From Oscillospiraceae bacterium (GTDB taxonomy: Bacteria > Bacillota > Clostridia > Oscillospirales > Ruminococcaceae), in NCBI GenBank assembly GCA_017399625.1, contig JAFQBT010000041.1, forward strand, positions 1 to 39,435: a stretch of 39,435 nucleotides of DNA. The letters are read 5' to 3'. Both the position numbers and the translations under genes were made by a program. Below, in pieces: positions 17,175-25,800 of the stretch; the first letter of the stretch is position 1; each line of letters opens with the position of its first letter. A model generated the notes under the pieces. It was not told the origin of the DNA. It worked only from the letters and a program-made list of their open reading frames with translations, and made no database searches.

Positions 17175-17191
17175 ATGTAGATTTGCTACAT
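17175..17191. promoter_or_regulatory. Inverted repeat upstream of the OLD-like gene
   Basis: ATGTAG-N5-CTACAT lies about 55 bases before the start codon. Its half-sites match those of the palindrome at 15,132, though arranged in the opposite order. Confidence 0.4.
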
Positions 17192-17243
17192 TTCATGGAA
17201 TCTTTTTAAAAAAACACACAAACAAACGAGAGGAGCCATAAAA

Positions 17244-18728
17244 GTGAGTGATTTACAGCTGTCAATCAAAAAAATAAAGAATATTCAATCTTGCGATCTT
17301 GAATTACCTCTAGAGAAGGGGCTATATGCAATAGTAGGTGACAATGGGTGCGGTAAAAGCACATTAATGTTGGCGATGTCTTTACTTGTTAAGCCATCAT
17401 CGCGCTTTAGTTTCCAACCGCATGATTTCACAAATGATTCACTTATTAAACTAACGGTTGATGGTATAACTGACCATTGGTTCGTGTCAAATGGAGAGTG
17501 GTCAACTTCGGTGACAAAAAGCAGTCCTAAACATAATACACACAATTATTATAACGGATTTTATGAAGGAAGTATTTTTTTTGGTTCACGGTTTTATGAT
17601 TATAATAACGTTCAAAGTTTTTTGAAAAAAGATGATTTTGAATCTATGATTAGAGAGGCGGATTCGTTTGTAACAGAGACATTAAGTTATATACTGCATG
17701 GTGACAAAAAACATTATAAGCAACTATATAAAGTAAAAACTAAAAAAGTAGCGGCAGAAAACGGCTTTAAGGGTATACCATATTTTTTGAAATGTGGAGA
17801 TTATTATACAAGTCAATACAACATGAGTAGTGGAGAAAGTATGCTAATTTCGTTAATAGATTTTATAAACAATCTGACTGAGCGAAATCGTTATACTTCT
17901 GAAAAACCCTTACTTTTTTTGATTGATGAGGCAGAGTTGGCGCTACACCCTGCAGCGATTAATAGGTTGGTAACACTATTTAATGAGATGCTTAAAAAAT
18001 TAAACTTGGTTGTCATTTTTTCAACGCATTCTACTGAAATAATTAATCGAATTTCTCCTAAAAACATATACATGCTTGAGAACAACTCTGGTATAATGTC
18101 CTCATTGAATCCATGTTATCCAAATTATGCTATACGAAATCTTTACGTTCCTAATGGTTATGACTTTATCATTTTGGTCGAGGATGAACTAGCAAAAGCA
18201 GTCATAGAACGATTGATTCGTTCTAACAACATATGTACAAGCCGGTTATGGTATGTTGTTCCCAGCGGGGATTGGGCGCAAACACTTAAATTGCAAAATG
18301 ATATTCAAAAAAGCGGATTGCTCGGAATCGGGAAACGTGTAATAAGTATTCTTGATGGCGATGTTAAAGAAAAAGCAGAGGTAAAAGCTGAAGAATTACA
18401 TTTGTCATTATTCACCTGTTTACCGATTAAAAGCGTAGAAAAATATTTGTATAAAAAATTGATATCTGAGTATGATGCTAGTTTCATAAAACTACTTGGC
18501 GACAAATATTTTACGCTTAGATCATTACACGATATTATTGCAGATTACAATGAAAATTATCCAAACGAAAGTGATAATAATGGAAAAAAACTTTATAAAA
18601 TGATTTGTTCCAATTTAGATAAAGTTGGTATCTCATCGGAACGTTTTATACAATATCTTTGTGAGGATATTTGCCAATATGAAAACTTTAGTGCTTTTAT
18701 AGGAACACTGACACGGTTGCTTTCATGA
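17244..18728 (+). CDS. OLD-like AAA ATPase with TOPRIM-type C-terminus
   Basis: The GTG at 17,244 is preceded by GAGAGGAG. The 494-residue cytoplasmic protein has a Walker A motif (GDNGCGKST, near residues 33-41) and an ABC signature-like MSSGES near 200. A Walker B motif follows (LLFLIDEAELALHP), then a switch FSTHS. The C-terminal third carries FIILVEDE and later ISILDGD, the acidic residues expected of a TOPRIM nuclease domain. This is the arrangement of OLD-family proteins, which are ATP-dependent nucleases often used against phages, alone or with a partner. No partner gene (for example a UvrD-like helicase as in Gabija) is adjacent, so a stand-alone system is likely. It has its own terminator and possibly a shared operator type with the sigma operon. 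Confidence 0.87.
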   Translation: MSDLQLSIKKIKNIQSCDLELPLEKGLYAIVGDNGCGKSTLMLAMSLLVKPSSRFSFQPHDFTNDSLIKLTVDGITDHWFVSNGEWSTSVTKSSPKHNTHNYYNGFYEGSIFFGSRFYDYNNVQSFLKKDDFESMIREADSFVTETLSYILHGDKKHYKQLYKVKTKKVAAENGFKGIPYFLKCGDYYTSQYNMSSGESMLISLIDFINNLTERNRYTSEKPLLFLIDEAELALHPAAINRLVTLFNEMLKKLNLVVIFSTHSTEIINRISPKNIYMLENNSGIMSSLNPCYPNYAIRNLYVPNGYDFIILVEDELAKAVIERLIRSNNICTSRLWYVVPSGDWAQTLKLQNDIQKSGLLGIGKRVISILDGDVKEKAEVKAEELHLSLFTCLPIKSVEKYLYKKLISEYDASFIKLLGDKYFTLRSLHDIIADYNENYPNESDNNGKKLYKMICSNLDKVGISSERFIQYLCEDICQYENFSAFIGTLTRLLS

Positions 18729-18880
18729 TTCTCAAGTTGCTTTCGCGAAAAGTGCTCCTTTTTACACAAAAAACATTATTTTGATTTAAAAAATGAATAT
18801 CCGCATACAGTATTATGGTTAACGAAATGTGCAAATCGCCTATCTAGAAACAAAAAGAGAGCTTATTGGTACTAAATTTT

Positions 18881-18909
18881 AGGAGCAGGCTTAATACCTG
18901 CTCCTTTTT
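18881..18909 (+). terminator. Terminator after the OLD-like gene
   Basis: AGGAGCAGG pairs with CCTGCTCCT and is followed by TTTT. It lies about 150 bases after the stop. I see no gene in the gap. Confidence 0.85.
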
Positions 18910-19198
18910 ATTCATCACTTGCCACATTTTCTTCTTTCACAAAGGTATCGTAAGCAAACCTTGCTCCTAACCTGAACCCTGTTATGAAACTGTCAAGGAC
19001 GGATTCGCCGTTCACGATTCCCCATGCGTCAACGTATTCGAGAAAACGCTTCTGAGCATCGCCTGAAAGCTCCTTGAGCAGGAAGTCTTCGTTATTGGAT
19101 AAGGTCTGCATTTCTCGCCGTATCTTCCTGTTTGTTTTGATAGATTTAGTCTGTGGGTCTATGTTGCAGTAGAATAATTCTTCAATAAAATCTGCCGT
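18908..19198 (-). CDS. DUF6809-like element protein with apparent ACG start
   Basis: From an ATG at 19,111 the protein is 67 residues and ends in the family-like pattern FITGFRLGARFAYDTF. The same frame is open upstream for 29 more codons and gives the expected family N-terminus (ADFIEELFYCNIDPQ). At its head, exactly nine bases after a strong GGAGG, stands ACG at 19,198-19,196 instead of ATG. The natural start therefore seems to have mutated from ATG to ACG, leaving either very weak initiation or a broken gene. Proteins of this kind occur in Clostridial integrative elements, function unknown. The in-frame ATG at 19,111 has no ribosome site of its own. Confidence 0.72.
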   Translation of the reverse strand, partial: TADFIEELFYCNIDPQTKSIKTNRKIRREMQTLSNNEDFLLKELSGDAQKRFLEYVDAWGIVNGESVLDSFITGFRLGARFAYDTFVKEENVASDE

Positions 19199-19229
19199 AA
19201 ATCATCACCTCCTCCCTGTTATTTTTGTT

Positions 19230-19279
19230 TTGAGCACCGATGAAATGTGATTGCGTATATTTGAGCACGCCTTGAGCAC
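19230..19279. repeat. Cluster of TTGAGCAC words
   Basis: TTGAGCAC occurs at 19,230, 19,261 and 19,272 between the two element genes. Related words (TTGAGCAT, GTGCTCAA, GTGCTCAT) follow between 19,829 and 19,903, and another cluster lies at 32,436-32,488. Confidence 0.6.
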
Positions 19280-19284
19280 GGCAT

Positions 19285-19674
19285 TTAATCATCAAAGGCG
19301 GGGAAATCAACGGAAGTAATGACATTGTCCTCCATAAAGAAAAGCTGAGGATATCGGAACATATCGATGTATCTCTCTATCTGTTCATCATTAAGGCTTC
19401 CAAAGTTTTCTCCGGAGCAGTCGCAGATGAAGGCAGGTCCGGCAATGATGTCGATTATCTCTCCTTCTTCGTCCCTTACCGCGCGATTAAGAGGCATTTC
19501 AAGGATCTTGCCCTCGTCATTGCAAACGATGCAGACCTCCTCTTCAAAGGGATAGAATGCCTCAATAAAGCCTCCTCCAACAGCCTCCTGCATAGACTTG
19601 AGGTCTGTGGATATCTCTGCGGCTCTTGCAAGCTTTCCCGGCTCAAGAAGAACGACTTTTATGGTTCTTTCCAT
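19285..19674 (-). CDS. DUF3846 domain protein
   Basis: The ATG at 19,674 follows GAGGAA at five bases and gives a 129-residue protein that begins at once with the domain (IKVVLLEPGKLARAAEI). The conserved block VCNDEGKILEMPLNRAVRDE and the segment IIAGPAFI follow, then an acidic end. These are the features of DUF3846 proteins, small accessory genes of Clostridial conjugative elements and plasmids with no known activity. The frame stays open upstream through another ATG at 19,740 as far as a TAA at 19,770. Beyond that stop the same frame still reads sensibly from an ATG at 19,836, so a longer N-terminal part may have been cut off by a nonsense change. Confidence 0.85.
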   Translation of the reverse strand: MERTIKVVLLEPGKLARAAEISTDLKSMQEAVGGGFIEAFYPFEEEVCIVCNDEGKILEMPLNRAVRDEEGEIIDIIAGPAFICDCSGENFGSLNDEQIERYIDMFRYPQLFFMEDNVITSVDFPAFDD

Positions 19675-19912
19675 AGGTTCCTCATCTTCTGTTCTGAAAC
19701 TTTCTGCGGTTTTCGCAACAGCTTCTCCGATAGTCTCCATGTATTCATCGGAATCGAACTTGGTAAATTATGCAAAAGTGTTGGCATCCGTCCCCTCCTT
19801 CAACCACACAAACCCATCCTCATTATTTTTGAGCATCGCCGTGCTCGTCGCCTATACCTCGCCCGTGCTCAAACTCAAATTGCATGAGTTTCGCGGTGCT
19901 CATCGTTTCCAT

Positions 19913-19998
19913 ATCACCGGCACCACAATCTCCACTCAAAAGTGGATAAATGAAAACGGATAGCCTTTGGAAAAAGGTTATCCGTTTTTTGTTGTTGC
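19913..19998 (+). repeat. Direct repeat, right copy (tRNA 3' end plus terminator)
   Basis: It begins ATCACCGGCACCA, the last bases of tRNA-Leu. The T-arm present in the left copy is absent. A terminator follows (CGGATAGCCTTT pairing with AAAGGTTATCCG at 19,957-19,984, then six T). It is the probable right boundary of the 15.7 kb island. Confidence 0.82.
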
Positions 19999-20128
19999 CT
20001 TTAGGCTTAACAAAACCCCTGGTTCTGCCAGGGGTCGATAAAAAGCCTTGGCAAAAATAAAACCTCTATGCTACGATGATGATGGTTTGGCGACCGCATC
20101 ACAAAAAGTAGCAAGGAGGTTTTAGACA

Positions 20129-20596
20129 ATGAAAAATGAAGTTAAACAAACAGCGCATTCCAGTTACAGGTGCGAATATCATATAGTATTTGCACCGAAA
20201 TATCGCAGAAAAGTGATATATGGTCAGTTAAAAAAAGATGTTGGAGAAATATTAAGAAAACTTTGCAATGAACTCAAAGTTGAAATAATAGAAGCACAGG
20301 CATGTCCTGACCACATACATATGCTGGTAAGCATACCGCCATACATGAGTATATCACAGTTCGTGGGAACGCTCAAGAGTAAGAGTGCTTTGATGCTTTT
20401 TGACAGGCATGCAAACTTGAAATACAAATATGGAAGCCGAAATTTTTGGTGCAGAGGATATTTTGTAGATACGGTGGGCAAAAACGAAAAGATGATTGCA
20501 GAATACATCAAAAACCAATTGGAAGAAGATTTTTCAAGAGATCAAATATCACTCAAAGAATATATGGACCCGTTTACGGGTAAGCCTGTAAAATGA
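20129..20596 (+). CDS. tnpA: IS200-type Y1 transposase TnpA
   Basis: This 155-residue protein is of normal length for the family and looks complete. The metal-binding HUH motif is DHIHML (His 62 and His 64), and the catalytic tyrosine is probably Tyr126 in EYIKNQ. Such enzymes cut and rejoin single-stranded DNA at subterminal hairpins during replication. The ATG follows AAGGAGG at a good distance. There is no tnpB, so this is the IS200 rather than the IS605 layout. A GCAGCCACT hairpin behind the gene (20,607-20,626) probably acts as its terminator. Confidence 0.95.
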   Translation: MKNEVKQTAHSSYRCEYHIVFAPKYRRKVIYGQLKKDVGEILRKLCNELKVEIIEAQACPDHIHMLVSIPPYMSISQFVGTLKSKSALMLFDRHANLKYKYGSRNFWCRGYFVDTVGKNEKMIAEYIKNQLEEDFSRDQISLKEYMDPFTGKPVK

Positions 20597-20606
20597 GGCA
20601 AAAAAA

Positions 20607-20626
20607 GCAGCCACTTTAGTGGCTGC
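20607..20626 (+). terminator. Hairpin after tnpA
   Basis: GCAGCCACT pairs with AGTGGCTGC across two bases. It is only weakly followed by T but sits 11 bases after the tnpA stop. Confidence 0.6.
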
Positions 20627-20705
20627 CTGTAATTGTGATGCGATGGTTAACCCTCAGTACCCCTTCGAGGGGTCAGCAAGTACTGACCCTTCTAGGGTCT
20701 GAGCA

Positions 20706-20727
20706 AACCACTAGTTTACTAGTGGTT
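20706..20727 (-). terminator. Hairpin after the TetR gene
   Basis: AACCACTAGT pairs perfectly with ACTAGTGGTT. It lies 15 bases beyond the TetR stop. The T-tail is short on the minus strand. Confidence 0.55.
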
Positions 20728-20741
20728 ATGATTTTAAAAAA

Positions 20742-21449
20742 TCACTGTTCTTTTTCTTCCATCGCGGCTTCAAGGTTCTGCTCGTTTACCATTTCGATAT
20801 AATCCCGGAATCCTTTGAAAATTTTTCTTCCGAGGGAGCGGTAATCCGTTGCAAGGACCTTATTTATTTTGATTTTCCGAAGCTCCTCCGGAACGTTATA
20901 AAGCAGCATTATTGCGCTGAGAGTCCGCTCGATCTGCAGAGGAAGAGGAGTATCCGCTTCGCGGGTCATGATGGTTGCATACTCGATTCCGGAAACGATG
21001 TTTTCCGTTGCGGCCCATTGTTCGTCCGTCCAGTCCGGACAGAACTGGGAAAAAATGTTTTTTGTTTTTTCGGTATCGTTTTCCCGGATGATTTTAAGAG
21101 TTTTTTCCGAGGAATATCCCGCGGAATAAAAATCCCTTGCGGCCAGATCTTCCTCACAGATGGAAGCCATGGAGGATATTTCAAGGCAATAGGTGAGAAG
21201 GGAGGTTTTTCCTTCGTTTGCGGCCTGCTGCATCATAAGATCCTGATATGCAAAGGATTCTTTTACAAGAACCGCCAGAAGGTCCTCCTTCGTTTTGAAA
21301 TAAAAGGTGATGTTTCCGGTGCTGAGGTCAAGGGCTTTTGCAATTTTTGAGCAGGAAGTTGACGAATATCCTTCGTCAACAAAAAGCCTTGCTCCAAGCT
21401 GGATTATCTGTAATCTTGTGTCCGGGCGTTTTTTATAGATATGAGGCAT
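20742..21449 (-). CDS. TetR-family transcriptional regulator
   Basis: The 235-residue protein starts at the ATG behind GGAGGAAGGCAG. Its N-terminal helix-turn-helix (ARLFVDEGYSSTSCSKIAKA, then LSTGNITFYFKTKEDLLAVL) is a clear TetR-type DNA-binding domain. The C-terminal helices form the ligand and dimer part and are not recognisable beyond that. It is divergent from the surface-protein operon that begins at 21,743, with both promoters in the same 290-base gap, so it is the likely regulator of the operon and of itself. A longer start 16 codons upstream lacks a ribosome site. Confidence 0.93.
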   Translation of the reverse strand: MPHIYKKRPDTRLQIIQLGARLFVDEGYSSTSCSKIAKALDLSTGNITFYFKTKEDLLAVLVKESFAYQDLMMQQAANEGKTSLLTYCLEISSMASICEEDLAARDFYSAGYSSEKTLKIIRENDTEKTKNIFSQFCPDWTDEQWAATENIVSGIEYATIMTREADTPLPLQIERTLSAIMLLYNVPEELRKIKINKVLATDYRSLGRKIFKGFRDYIEMVNEQNLEAAMEEKEQ

Positions 21450-21522
21450 CTGCCTTCCTCCTTCTGTTGAAAAATGCAACAAAGAAACCGCTTGCATGCA
21501 AATCGGATATGTACTAATGCTA

Positions 21523-21550
21523 ATTCTACTCCGTTTTTTATATAAGTCAA
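21523..21550 (-). promoter_or_regulatory. Promoter of the TetR gene
   Basis: On the minus strand TTGACT (21,550-21,545) and TAGAAT (21,528-21,523) are spaced by 16 bases. A small palindrome TTGCATGCAA (21,492-21,501) lies downstream and could be an operator. Confidence 0.6.
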
Positions 21551-21623
21551 TGGATTTTGACGGATCAGTAAAAAATTTATGCAGGATTGGCTGTCCGATT
21601 TCGTTTTACGCTGCCGAATCCGG

Positions 21624-21651
21624 TTGACAAAAGCAACACAGAGGCTATAAT
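21624..21651 (+). promoter_or_regulatory. Promoter of the pilus operon
   Basis: TTGACA (21,624-21,629) and TATAAT (21,646-21,651), both consensus, are spaced by 16 bases, about 90 bases before the first gene of the operon. Confidence 0.75.
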
Positions 21652-21742
21652 ATATAATATTAGCATATTTTTATATACATTTAATGTTTTTTGAGCAAAA
21701 GGTGATAAAAAGAGTCTTTTTTGCTTTAAGGAGATGTTTTTT

Positions 21743-22252
21743 GTGACAGAAAAAGAGATAAAAAAACTTTCGAGAGCTGACCTTCTTCAGATGCTCATCG
21801 AGCAATCGGAGGAACTCGAAAAGCTGAAAGCGGAACTTTCGGAAACAAAGGAAAAGCTTGATGACCGGGAAATAAAAATTTCCGAAGCGGGCTCCATCGC
21901 CGAAGCGGCGGTTTCCATCAACGGAGTTTTTGAAGCAGCCCAGGCTGCCGGAATGCAATATCTCGAAAACATCAAAAAACTCAGCGAAAGACAGGACGCT
22001 CTTTCAAGAATAAAAGAACGGGAAACAAAGGAAAAATGCGACCGCCAGCTTTCCGAAACCCAGCGGAAATGCCTTGCCATGGAAGCGGAATCAAAGGCAA
22101 AATGCGACGCAATGATTCAGAAAGCGGAAAGAGAATCAAAAGTCTATTGGGACGACGTTTCAAAAAGGCTTGAAAAATTCTATGATGAGCATATCGGGCT
22201 TCGGGAACTTCTTGCAACCGTTTATTCCAAAAAAGAGCAGGACGAAAAATGA
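21743..22252 (+). CDS. Coiled-coil protein, first gene of the pilus operon
   Basis: The GTG at 21,743 is chosen because AAGGAG lies nine bases before it; an ATG at 21,734 would abut the ribosome site. The 169-residue protein begins with a short conserved-looking helix (LSRADLLQMLIEQSEELEKL) and continues with charged coiled coil (KLKAELSETKEKLDD and on). It has two short Cys-containing repeats (KEKCDRQ, KAKCDAM) and no signal peptide. I recognise the start as a family often found next to signal peptidases and LPxTG proteins in Clostridia, without known function. The stop overlaps the next start (ATGA), so it is translationally coupled to the signal peptidase. Confidence 0.8.
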   Translation: MTEKEIKKLSRADLLQMLIEQSEELEKLKAELSETKEKLDDREIKISEAGSIAEAAVSINGVFEAAQAAGMQYLENIKKLSERQDALSRIKERETKEKCDRQLSETQRKCLAMEAESKAKCDAMIQKAERESKVYWDDVSKRLEKFYDEHIGLRELLATVYSKKEQDEK

Positions 22253-22833
22253 AAAAACGGGAAAGAAAAGAAATACCCGAAATAAGCGAACTCAAAGCCG
22301 AACTCCACAGAGTGAACTATAAGCGAAGATACATAAAAGTATTCAAAAGCACAGTTTATACCCTTGTTGTAGTTGCGGCTTTTGCCGTTCTTGTGGCAAC
22401 TTTATGGATGCCGGTTCTCCAGATCTACGGTTCGTCCATGACGCCCACCATTGATGAAGGGCAGATCGTTGTTTCGGTAAAAGGAAAAGATTTTGAACAG
22501 GGCGACCTTGTTGCGTTCTATATCGGCAACAAGCTGCTTGTAAAAAGGGTGATTGCCTGCCCTTCGGATTATGTTCTTGTTGATGAAAACGGAACGGTTT
22601 TTGTCAACGGAACGGAACTTTATGAACCTTATGTAACCGAAAAAGCCTTCGGCGAATGTGATATCGAATATCCCTACCAGGTTCCGGATTCGAAATATTT
22701 CCTTATGGGCGACCACAGGGAAACTTCCATCGACAGCCGTACTTCCGCCGTGGGATGCATTTCCGAAGAACAGATAGTCGGAAAAATCGTTTTCCGGGTC
22801 TGGCCTTTGCCGGAATTCGGAGTTCTTGAATAA
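22249..22833 (+). CDS. lepB: Type I signal peptidase
   Basis: The 194-residue membrane enzyme removes signal peptides of secreted proteins. It has a cytoplasmic basic start, one transmembrane helix (about 36-56), the catalytic serine in YGSSMTP (Ser63) and the catalytic lysine in LLVKRVI (Lys99). The family box GDHRETSIDSR is near the C-terminus. Its length fits the short Gram-positive form. The start overlaps the previous stop by four bases. Its position just before two LPxTG proteins suggests a dedicated peptidase for the pilus subunits, as is usual for pilus islands that carry their own copy. Confidence 0.95.
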   Translation: MKKRERKEIPEISELKAELHRVNYKRRYIKVFKSTVYTLVVVAAFAVLVATLWMPVLQIYGSSMTPTIDEGQIVVSVKGKDFEQGDLVAFYIGNKLLVKRVIACPSDYVLVDENGTVFVNGTELYEPYVTEKAFGECDIEYPYQVPDSKYFLMGDHRETSIDSRTSAVGCISEEQIVGKIVFRVWPLPEFGVLE

Positions 22834-22873
22834 ATTTTATTGAAAAATAAAGCAGGAAAGGAGGAAAAGCGCA

Positions 22874-25800
22874 ATGGAAAGCAATCTTGAACAGAGAATG
22901 AAAAAATATGCGAAGAAGAACAGCCGCAAAAAAATCTGGCTTAAAATTCTTTCGGTCCTTTCCACAATAGTGGTTTTCTGCACCACCTATGCGCTCATCC
23001 TTCCTGCAATAACCCAGGAGAGGGAAACCTTCTGCGGAGCGGAGGAACATATCCATTCCGAAAGCTGTGCACCTCACGAAGAGGAAATCCTTATCTGTGA
23101 ACTTTCGGAGGAAGCGGAACATTCCCATTCGGAGGAATGCTTCGGAAAAATCCTCCGCTGTGAAACGGAGGAAAACCACCTCCATACCGAAGAATGCCGG
23201 TCCGGAGAACAGCTGACCTGCGAAAAACCGGAAGGACATATCCATTCGGAGGAATGTTATGAAACTTCCCTCCTCTGCGAAATTCCGGAAACCGAAGGTC
23301 ATACCCACGGCGAGGAATGCTACGAAACAAAAACCGTTTCCTGCGAAGCGGAGGAACATTCCCACAGCCTTGCCTGCTATTCCGACAAAACCGCGGATAT
23401 CGAAACGGAAGAACAATGGAGCGCAAGCTTTGCCGCGGAGGATTTCGGCGAAGTTGTTTCCGAAAATCTCATAACAATCGCGAAAAGCCAGCTTGGCTAT
23501 CACGAAAGCACAAAGAACTACGTCGTCCTTGAGGACGGCGAAACCACAAAAGGCAGAACCCGCTACGGCGAATGGTTCGGAGAACCCTATGCGGACTGGA
23601 ATATTCTTTTCGCCGGCTTCTGCCTTGATTATGCAAAAGCGGAAATCCCCTTTGATGCGGATTCTGAAAAATGGATCGAACTTCTTTCCGCGCCGGAAAC
23701 CGATATTTACAGAGCTGCCGATGAGCACGAAGCCCTTGCAGGCGATCTGATTTTCTTTGATGAGGATTCGGACAGAAAACCGGAAAAAGCGGGAATCATA
23801 ACAGAAATCACCGAAGCCGGATATAAAACGGTGATCGGAGATTACGGCGACAGCGTCCAGCCGGTTATTATCGAAAAAACCGACGAAACGGTTTTTGGCT
23901 TTGCGGCAATAGCAATTCCGTCGCCCTACCATTGCGGAATGGAAGAACATATCCACGATAACTGCTTTGACGAAAACGGAAACCTCAGCTGCGGATTCGC
24001 GGAGCATGTTCATACGGACGAATGCCTCATTGAAAAAGCGGAAGAAACGGAGCCGGAATATTTCTGCGGAATGGCTGAGCACGCACACACCGAAGAATGC
24101 TTCGATGAAAACGGAGAAGCGGTTTGCGGAATGGAAGAACATGCTCACACCGAGGAATGCCTTGCCGAAAAAACCGAACCGGAATATTTCTGCGGAACGG
24201 ATGAGCACCTGCATACGGAAGAATGCTTCGGTGAAAACGGAGAAGCGGTTTGCGGAACGGAAGAACATGCTCACACCGAGGAATGCCTTACCGAAAAAAC
24301 CGAACCGGAATATTTCTGCGGAACGGCTGAGCACCTGCATACGGAAGAATGCCTTGATGAAAACGATGAAAACATCTGCGGATTCAATGAACATCTGCAT
24401 GATGCCGGCTGCCTTACCGAAAAAGAAGAAAAAGAATTCTGGTGCGGATTCGATGAGCACGCCCATACGGAAGAATGCTTCGGCGAAAACGGAGAACCTG
24501 CCTGCGGAATGGAGGAACATTCCCATACCGACAACTGCCGGGTAAGCCTTGAAAGCCTTACGGAAGAGGAAAAAGCCCGCATCGAAGAAGTCATAAAAAT
24601 AATAGAAGAACTCCCGACCCCGGATGAAATCGATCTTAAGATCGGGGAATTTGAGGAAGCGGAGGATTATGAAGGCGAAGAGGTCTGGCTCACCGAAATT
24701 TACCGGCAGGCGGGATTGGCATATAAATATTATACCGATCTTCCGGAAAACCACCGCCAATTTGTTACAAACAGCGAAAAGCTGATGGAACTCGAATATA
24801 TCTGGTCAATGGCGATACTCATTGAAATGGAAATCGCGGGTACCATAGATTACAGTTCCGGAATGTTCACCGGAACAAGGGCTTTTGTCCTTTATACAAA
24901 AGGCGCAAACGGATATTACGCTTTCGACGGAACAGGAAAGGCCGTTCCGATAAACATCGATTCAAACGGCGTTATAACCGCAAACGTAAACAACAGAAAC
25001 GAACTTCTCTGGACCTTTGAACAAAGGTCAACGAACACCTATCTTATAAAAAACCTTTCCTCCGGAAGATATATGCACACATATTCCTATGGAGGCGGCG
25101 CAATCACAACTTCCGGATCTTACCAGAGCACCATCGTCACCGCAACCGGCGGAGTTAAAATCCGGAGCAACAGTTCCGATTATGCAAGGCTTGATGAAGC
25201 GGCCCTCACCTTCCTTCCCACAACAAACGCAAATGCAGCGGCGGTTTATAACTTCGGCGTTTACGATACCGCAAACCAGTTCCATATCTGGCTTGACGGG
25301 ACGAACGGCGGAATGGATTATCTTGCGGGTTCCGATGATATCGGCTATTCCGTAAAGAAAGGCGAAGGCTTTATCCTTCCGGAAAACTGGAAAACCCCGG
25401 ACGGATACAGCTATAAGATACAGGGCTGGTACGATATAATCGACGGAAAATATTATTCCCCGGGAACGGAAATTTTCCCGACGAAGAACACCGTTTTTTA
25501 TGCGGACTGGGTACCCGCAAGCTATGATATCGGCCAGTTCAACGCAAGCGTTTCGCCGACGGTAAGCACAAGCGACTTTATTACAACAAGGGTTTATGAT
25601 TACAGTCCTTTCTTCAACTTCCCTTATGTAAACGCAGAAGTTACGGTCGATGCTTCCGGACACAGCGAAACCTGGTCCATAAAATCAACCCAGAAAGGCG
25701 CCGGAAACCTTATCTTCCGCGACTGGAGCGGCGGAAAACTTTCCTATCCGAACAGTTCCAACTCCGGTGACAACGAATATACCGGCGATAACACGAACCC

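Larger units (their letters stand above)
20012..20735 (+). mobile_element. IS200/IS605-type insertion sequence (tnpA only)
   Basis: A single Y1 transposase gene is flanked by subterminal hairpins, as in IS200-group elements, which have no terminal inverted repeats. The left hairpin ACCCCTGG/CCAGGGGT is at 20,015-20,035. On the right side ACCCCTTCGAGGGGT lies at 20,659-20,673 and GACCCTTCTAGGGTC at 20,685-20,699. Exact ends cannot be fixed from one copy. It inserted just beyond the right copy of the tRNA-end repeat. Confidence 0.75.

Noticed and set aside
20012-20735. Possible IS605 element with tnpB
   Set aside because: Only tnpA is present, and TetR follows directly, so it is an IS200-type element.
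23000-24540. Repeated units that could be mistaken for a CRISPR or tandem-repeat array
   Set aside because: They are coding His/Cys protein repeats in one frame, with variable linkers and no spacer structure.
22703-24760. Very long open frame (685 codons) on the minus strand under the LPQTG protein gene
   Set aside because: It is Phe/Arg-rich mirror sequence of the His/Cys repeats, caused by codon bias of the plus-strand gene, with no ribosome site or domain.
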